A DNA stretch of 9,467 nucleotides from an uncultured Planctomycetaceae bacterium (GTDB lineage: Bacteria > Planctomycetota > Planctomycetia > Planctomycetales > Planctomycetaceae): the NCBI GenBank assembly GCA_903823545.1, contig CAIJTL010000143.1, positions 1-9,467 of the forward strand, read 5' to 3'. The notes beneath the pieces are model-generated. The model was not told where the DNA came from, did no database searches, and saw nothing but the letters and a program-made list of their open reading frames with translations. Below, one piece after another: positions 6,032-9,467 of the stretch. The translations under genes were made by a program, and so were the position numbers. Numbering within the stretch: position 1 is the first letter of the stretch; every line of letters begins with the position of its first letter.

Positions 6032-6790
6032 ATGACCTGTTTTGAATTTGAAGAGCACATTCAGACGCAATTCGATTTGCATGTTCAATGTTTCTCTGAA
6101 GAACTTTCAGCGCACGCGTCAATCTGCGGCTCGTGCCATACGTTATTGAAACATCTGCAATTCATCGACGCGGTAACGGCTCAGTGGGGCGAGATGGAAC
6201 CTTCGTTTGATTTTTCGGCCGAAGTCATCAAAGCCTACAACGCAAGTACGGATGCAGAGACGACATCGCCAACAACGATGCCAATTCAATCAATGTCCGC
6301 CCTGAATTCTGTGGCAACACCATTCAGCGTTGGTTTGGATGCCCTCCAGCGACGAACTGCGATGGGACCAGCATTGGCGGCTCTCGTCGCCTCTGCGGTC
6401 GCCGTGTGTGTGATGTTTGCCTTTGGCTGGCGAACATCGCAGAGCGCTCAATTAGCACATCAGCAATCAGCAAATAGCAACCGCGTTATCGCAAACCAAT
6501 CACCTCCAACTCAATTGCCTACGGGTTCAACTGAGCGACAACTTGACGTTCTGATCCATGACGCTCGCGAAGCATACTCAGCCTTGGCATCACAGGCTTT
6601 ACAACATGTCTCAACGGCCAACTTCTTATTACCACCAACGGAGACGACTTCTCCATTTCGGTCCAACGACACAATGAATGGATTTCCCGATGCCTTGTCA
6701 CGACCACTTTCCCCATGGGGAAATGAGTTTCGAGACGCGGTTGATTCTCTGTTTGACCGTATTTTCACTTCACAGGACTCTTCGACGTGA
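6032..6790 (+). CDS. Single-pass membrane anti-sigma factor with N-terminal zinc-binding (ZAS/zf-HC2) domain
   Basis: 252 residues, start ATG 6032, with GAAGAG (6018-6023) eight bases upstream. The N-terminus has the ZAS pattern: Cys3, then HASICGSC giving His28-x3-Cys32-x2-Cys35. This domain binds the cognate sigma factor in the cytoplasm. Cys20 is extra. A variable linker leads to one membrane helix at about 112-133 (ALAALVASAVAVCVMFAFGW). About 119 residues then face the outside: a Gln/Ser/Asn/Pro-rich stretch, a helix near 168-195 (RQLDVLIHDAREAYSALASQ) and an amphipathic end (FRDAVDSLFDRIF). This outer part is the presumed sensing region and matches no domain I recognise. Its position right after an ECF sigma gene is the standard arrangement. 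The stop overlaps the GTG of the next gene (GTGA), which suggests coupled translation. Anti-sigma activity is inferred from motif, topology and context. Confidence 0.85.
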   Translation: MTCFEFEEHIQTQFDLHVQCFSEELSAHASICGSCHTLLKHLQFIDAVTAQWGEMEPSFDFSAEVIKAYNASTDAETTSPTTMPIQSMSALNSVATPFSVGLDALQRRTAMGPALAALVASAVAVCVMFAFGWRTSQSAQLAHQQSANSNRVIANQSPPTQLPTGSTERQLDVLIHDAREAYSALASQALQHVSTANFLLPPTETTSPFRSNDTMNGFPDALSRPLSPWGNEFRDAVDSLFDRIFTSQDSST

Positions 6791-8589
6791 ACTCCATTCG
6801 ACTTTTCAGCAGCCGATTCCGCATGACTTGCATCATTCGCTTTGTCACAAGTTTCTTAGCAGTCGTTACGTTGACTTGCCGCGATTCGAACGCGGACGCC
6901 CCGTTACTAGTCGAACTGGTCGGAGCCGACATCGGAGCCTGTATTGAGATCAATGGGCTTCGAGAGCAAATTGATGCCATCCCCAAATCCAATTGGTTTC
7001 GCCGGTCGGCCGAATTGCCATTTGTAAAGTCGTGGCAGGAGGGCCAAGAGTACGCCAAGCTTCAAGCCGGGAAGGTCGCCCTCGAAGGCCTTATTGGCAT
7101 GCCACTCGATCGATTTACCTCCGAACTTTTTGGTGATTCGGTCTTGATGGTGATCACCCCAAATTCCAACGGCAATCCCGATACAATCTTGCTTTCACGA
7201 GCAGAAAGAGATGACTCGTGGGATCGTGTGTTACGTCTCTGGGACCTACTGGAGGCTCACGACGTGCAGACGATGTCAGCTTATGGGCGAAGTTTTCAAC
7301 GTCGCCGCAAAGTCATTGATGGCAGAAAAGTGGGTCCCGATCTCTTCACCACCAAAGTTGGTAGGACACTCGCAATCAGCGAAAGCGAAGCTCAAATTCG
7401 AAATGTTTTGGCAAGGTCAAACGCCGATACACCCACAAGCATCCCACCCAGCCTTGGATCGTCATCCTTATACAAGTCCGCAACGGCGGCATTGCCTCAA
7501 GGCTGTTCAATAAGAGCGATCATCAACCCACGTGCCTGGGACACAACCTTTCAAAAAGCCTCCCCAGCCGATGCCTGGGTTTCTGGTATTTGGAATAAAT
7601 TGGAGTGGTTATCTGCCGGAATTGAACTTCGCGATGGTGTTGTCTTCCATGCCGTCGTTCACCATGAAACAGAAGGGATTCCTGAAGTATGGCAACGAGT
7701 CGTCCAGGCTTCACAGGTGAAAGGTGATTTCGCCAAACGATTGCCTGCCAACTCGCTAATCGCAAGCGAATTTCACCTCGATCCTAAATTACTCAACTGG
7801 ATTAGTACGCTCGACCAATCAGAGCGGAGCCAACGCGATTGGCGATTGTTCGCGATAGGAGCGCGCGGAATTTTAGGACGCGACCTCTTTGAAGAAGTTT
7901 TACCACACATTCAGTCAGTCTTGGGAGCGGCGGTCGTTCCGAGCATCACGCTCAGCGAGAGATCTGGACCAGTCGATGCAGTCTTCGCATGGGAGATTTC
8001 AAACCCCGAAAATGATTCGGCGAACACTGACCAAACGACATTCCGTGAATCACTCGATTCGGGAATGACCGCATTGCTGAATTTCGCCGCAGTGAGCCAC
8101 AACAGCCACAATCCTGAATCACCAGCAATCATCCGCCGAAAACTGGGGAGCGAGTCGGTCATTCGCTGGCTCGACGGCCTCACCCCTTATCGGCCTGCGT
8201 TCGGTGTTTTAGAAAAACACCTTTTGCTTGCAACAAATCCGCAATTGATCACTTCGTTCCCGAAGACTCAAGCCCCAACAAAAGCAGAATCACTCGACGC
8301 AACGTTGCTTTTCAACTCAGTTCGCTCGCGGCATTTTGCTGACCGACCTCAATGGCTCTTCCTTAACGCGTCGCTGGCTCGTCAATTCGTACATGACAAT
8401 CGAGAACCATTGAGCCGCCAACTTGCATACTGGAGAAAGATTGAGACGACAAACGCGGGACAGCACCTCGACCGTTTGACGGAATTGCTGACGCCTTTTG
8501 ATGTCGGTTTTGCGGCAGTCAAACTCGCGGCAAGTGAGGTCAGTTTCACTGCTGGGCTCGTCACACCCGCCTGGCAAGCGGACAAATAA
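6787..8589 (+). CDS. Large exported protein of unknown function, third gene of the sigma operon
   Basis: 600 residues. The start GTG 6787 overlaps the anti-sigma stop (GTGA), and AGGA (6774-6777) is nine bases upstream. ATG 6823 is possible but has no ribosome site. The N-terminus looks like a signal peptide: Arg residues at 5, 10, 12 and 18, a hydrophobic core at 15-31, and an ADA-P cleavage site near 38. Cys31 is not in a good lipobox (TLTC), so a lipoprotein is unlikely. No further membrane helix is seen. The mature protein is a mixed alpha/beta sequence without metal or catalytic motifs that I can name. Segments such as DSVLMVI, GRTLAISESEAQIRNVL and FGVLEKHLLLATNPQLI recall planctomycete periplasmic proteins of the DUF3352 type, where similar strand-helix modules repeat; this resemblance is only suggestive. 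Linkage to the anti-sigma gene suggests it takes part in sensing or is the first effector of the response. The function is unknown. Confidence 0.82.
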   Translation: MNSIRLFSSRFRMTCIIRFVTSFLAVVTLTCRDSNADAPLLVELVGADIGACIEINGLREQIDAIPKSNWFRRSAELPFVKSWQEGQEYAKLQAGKVALEGLIGMPLDRFTSELFGDSVLMVITPNSNGNPDTILLSRAERDDSWDRVLRLWDLLEAHDVQTMSAYGRSFQRRRKVIDGRKVGPDLFTTKVGRTLAISESEAQIRNVLARSNADTPTSIPPSLGSSSLYKSATAALPQGCSIRAIINPRAWDTTFQKASPADAWVSGIWNKLEWLSAGIELRDGVVFHAVVHHETEGIPEVWQRVVQASQVKGDFAKRLPANSLIASEFHLDPKLLNWISTLDQSERSQRDWRLFAIGARGILGRDLFEEVLPHIQSVLGAAVVPSITLSERSGPVDAVFAWEISNPENDSANTDQTTFRESLDSGMTALLNFAAVSHNSHNPESPAIIRRKLGSESVIRWLDGLTPYRPAFGVLEKHLLLATNPQLITSFPKTQAPTKAESLDATLLFNSVRSRHFADRPQWLFLNASLARQFVHDNREPLSRQLAYWRKIETTNAGQHLDRLTELLTPFDVGFAAVKLAASEVSFTAGLVTPAWQADK

Positions 8590-8909
8590 CGAAATGCCTG
8601 CGACCGGATTGTGTTCATCAAATTCCTGATTTGACTTACCGTCGCTTTCGTTTGGCTCGCCGAAACAGCAAAACTTGAGCAGTGCGTCGCTCAGACGTTG
8701 CAATCGATACGACCGGCGAGACTGCGCCATCTACAAATTGGACTCAAGAATTACGGCTTTCGTGATCGTCTCAATTTGCCGAGTCTGCGGATGTGTGACA
8801 AAGTTCAACGTCGAGTTTGGCCTCTCACTTTGGGGCATTCCCGGCACGGATACCGGACCCGTCTCGGAGGCGTCCGGCAGTGCAGTTTTTCCCTTCATCG
8901 GAGCAAAAT
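8590..8909. other. 320-bp intergenic region
   Basis: No gene is supported; the open frames crossing it lack ribosome sites and run into real genes in other frames. Just after the preceding stop lies a weak AT-rich dyad, TCAAAT (8618-8623) with ATTTGA (8629-8634). Near the right end CCGGAC (8853-8858) pairs with GTCCGG (8872-8877), followed eight bases later by five T (8885-8889) and then the ribosome site of the next gene. No promoter stands out. Confidence 0.45.
8900..8903 (+). promoter_or_regulatory. Ribosome binding site GGAG that decides the start at 8910
   Basis: GGAG lies six bases before ATG 8910. The frame is open upstream to TTG 8817, but the region before 8910 encodes an unconserved-looking Pro/Arg/Phe stretch, so the ATG is preferred. 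ATG 8931 is a weaker alternative. Confidence 0.65.
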
Positions 8910-9251
8910 ATGCCCGCAGCCACGTTGGACATGGAATTGGTCGTGGAACAACGGCTTGGTGCAAACCGTCGCGTGAGCGACCGCCGCCGCTTTCCATCAC
9001 AAGGTCAACCCCCCGGAGAAGAGCGACGCGTCGAAGCTCGCCGAAAGACCGAACGGCGTCGCCAAATTGACCCGACGACCTGTGAGCGAGACTACACAGG
9101 AGACGAAGTCGAATTTATGAGCGCGATGGACACCTACAAACGCCGCAGCGGCCGAGCATTCCCGACGTGGAGTGAGGTACTCGAAGTGATCCGCAGCCTC
9201 GGATATCGCAAAGTCGAAGCTCCATCAGAGATCATCATGAAGTCGTCGTAA
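8910..9251 (+). CDS. Conserved-looking hypothetical protein, 113 residues, Arg-rich first half
   Basis: The start is ATG 8910, with GGAG six bases upstream. Residues 14-52 are very rich in arginine ([14 protein letters not shown], then [16 protein letters not shown]) and are probably a disordered nucleic-acid-binding or otherwise polyanion-binding stretch. Residues 53-108 form a compact, better ordered part: [17 protein letters not shown], then [20 protein letters not shown] and [11 protein letters not shown]. The [16 protein letters not shown] part resembles a small helical module that I recall from other planctomycete hypothetical proteins. The single Cys (57) does not make a metal site alone. 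No signal peptide or membrane segment is seen. It stands alone after a 320-bp gap and is followed by a strong hairpin at 9299-9326, so it is probably monocistronic. DNA or ribosome association is a guess from the charge only. Confidence 0.78.
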   Translation: MPAATLDMELVVEQRLGANRRVSDRRRFPSQGQPPGEERRVEARRKTERRRQIDPTTCERDYTGDEVEFMSAMDTYKRRSGRAFPTWSEVLEVIRSLGYRKVEAPSEIIMKSS

Positions 9252-9298
9252 TCGACTCGGAGACCACTTAAGGCGAACTACTCACCCAAAACTAAACA

Positions 9299-9326
9299 AG
9301 GCAGGCCCACACCAGTGAGCCTGCCT
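9299..9326 (+). terminator. Strong hairpin after the 113-residue gene, without a clear U-tract
   Basis: AGGCAGGC (9299-9306) pairs perfectly with GCCTGCCT (9319-9326). After one C-A mismatch, three more pairs (9308-9310 with 9315-9317) close on a four-base loop, ACCA. It starts 48 bases after the stop at 9251. No T-run follows on the + strand. On the minus strand the hairpin is followed by a T-rich stretch (complement of 9285-9298), so it might serve a convergent gene beyond the window or act in both directions. Confidence 0.5.
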
Positions 9327-9467
9327 CAACACTGTTCGGCACTCGGGTTGCTGGGGCGAGCATTTTATCCATCGGGGCGGCACGCTTTTTGCGCAGGGCG
9401 TGATGTGAGTTATATGTTTGCGCATGGACACACGAAACTCACGGAAGATGCGGGGCGTGCCGGTGCC
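9327..9467. other. Right edge, no supported gene
   Basis: A short dyad, CACGC (9381-9385) with GCGTG (9398-9402), spans a T5 run. ATG 9414 opens a + strand frame that runs off the window (MFAHGHTKLTEDAGRAGA), with only GAG four bases upstream. A minus-strand frame is also open across this edge. Neither can be judged from this much sequence. Confidence 0.3.

Noticed and set aside
8317..8730. 137-codon minus-strand open frame overlapping the end of the exported protein
   Set aside because: Most of it is antisense to a well-supported gene, and the intergenic part has no ribosome site and no recognisable motif.
8675..9070. 131-codon + strand frame across the gap before the 113-residue gene
   Set aside because: It runs out of frame through the first half of the better-supported gene at 8910 and becomes Arg/Ser/Pro-rich there, as a shadow frame would.
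1..9467. Mobile element, prophage, toxin-antitoxin or defence genes
   Set aside because: No transposase, integrase, nuclease, toxin or CRISPR-like repeat is visible. All supported genes share one strand and have similar base composition.

Overview
All the genes I can support lie on the + strand. They are typical of a planctomycete of moderate GC. The grounds are the mix of families rather than any marker gene: an exported NHL-propeller protein, a split-type glycine dehydrogenase beside an octanoyltransferase, an FHA protein with a long Pro/Gln/Met-rich tail, and an ECF sigma factor followed by a membrane zinc anti-sigma factor and a large exported protein of unknown function. Several small proteins look like lineage-specific conserved proteins. 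No rRNA, tRNA, transposase, phage gene or CRISPR array is visible. The species cannot be named from this window.

Left part (1-3327): a 14-bp inverted repeat sits at 14-68. It is followed by an exported six-bladed beta-propeller (124-1032) that keeps most catalytic and zinc-binding positions of the animal peptide-amidating lyase PAL. Next come gcvPB (1148-2611) and a LipM-like octanoyl/lipoyl transferase (2608-3327), which overlap by the four bases ATGA. These two form a functional pair: GcvPB is half of the glycine-cleavage P-protein, whose partner GcvH must carry lipoate, and LipM-type enzymes put the octanoyl precursor on GcvH. gcvPA, gcvH and gcvT are not in the window.

Middle (3328-5449): a 300-bp spacer with an imperfect inverted repeat leads to a 389-residue FHA protein (3628-4797), then a 71-residue protein (4925-5140). 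The interval 5141-5449 has two short dyads and an unexplained 106-codon open frame on the minus strand.

Right part (5450-9467): ECF sigma factor (5450-5989), zinc-binding single-pass anti-sigma factor (6032-6790) and a 600-residue exported protein (6787-8589) that starts inside the anti-sigma stop codon (GTGA). They look like one operon, with the exported protein the likely effector or signal-side partner. A 320-bp spacer precedes a 113-residue conserved-looking protein (8910-9251) followed by a strong hairpin (9299-9326). The last 140 bases hold no gene I can support.

The observations most worth a second look are the PAL-like active site in a bacterial propeller, the sigma/anti-sigma/exported-protein unit, the Thr-x-Ile/Val motif cluster next to the FHA domain, and the antisense open frame at 5097-5417.
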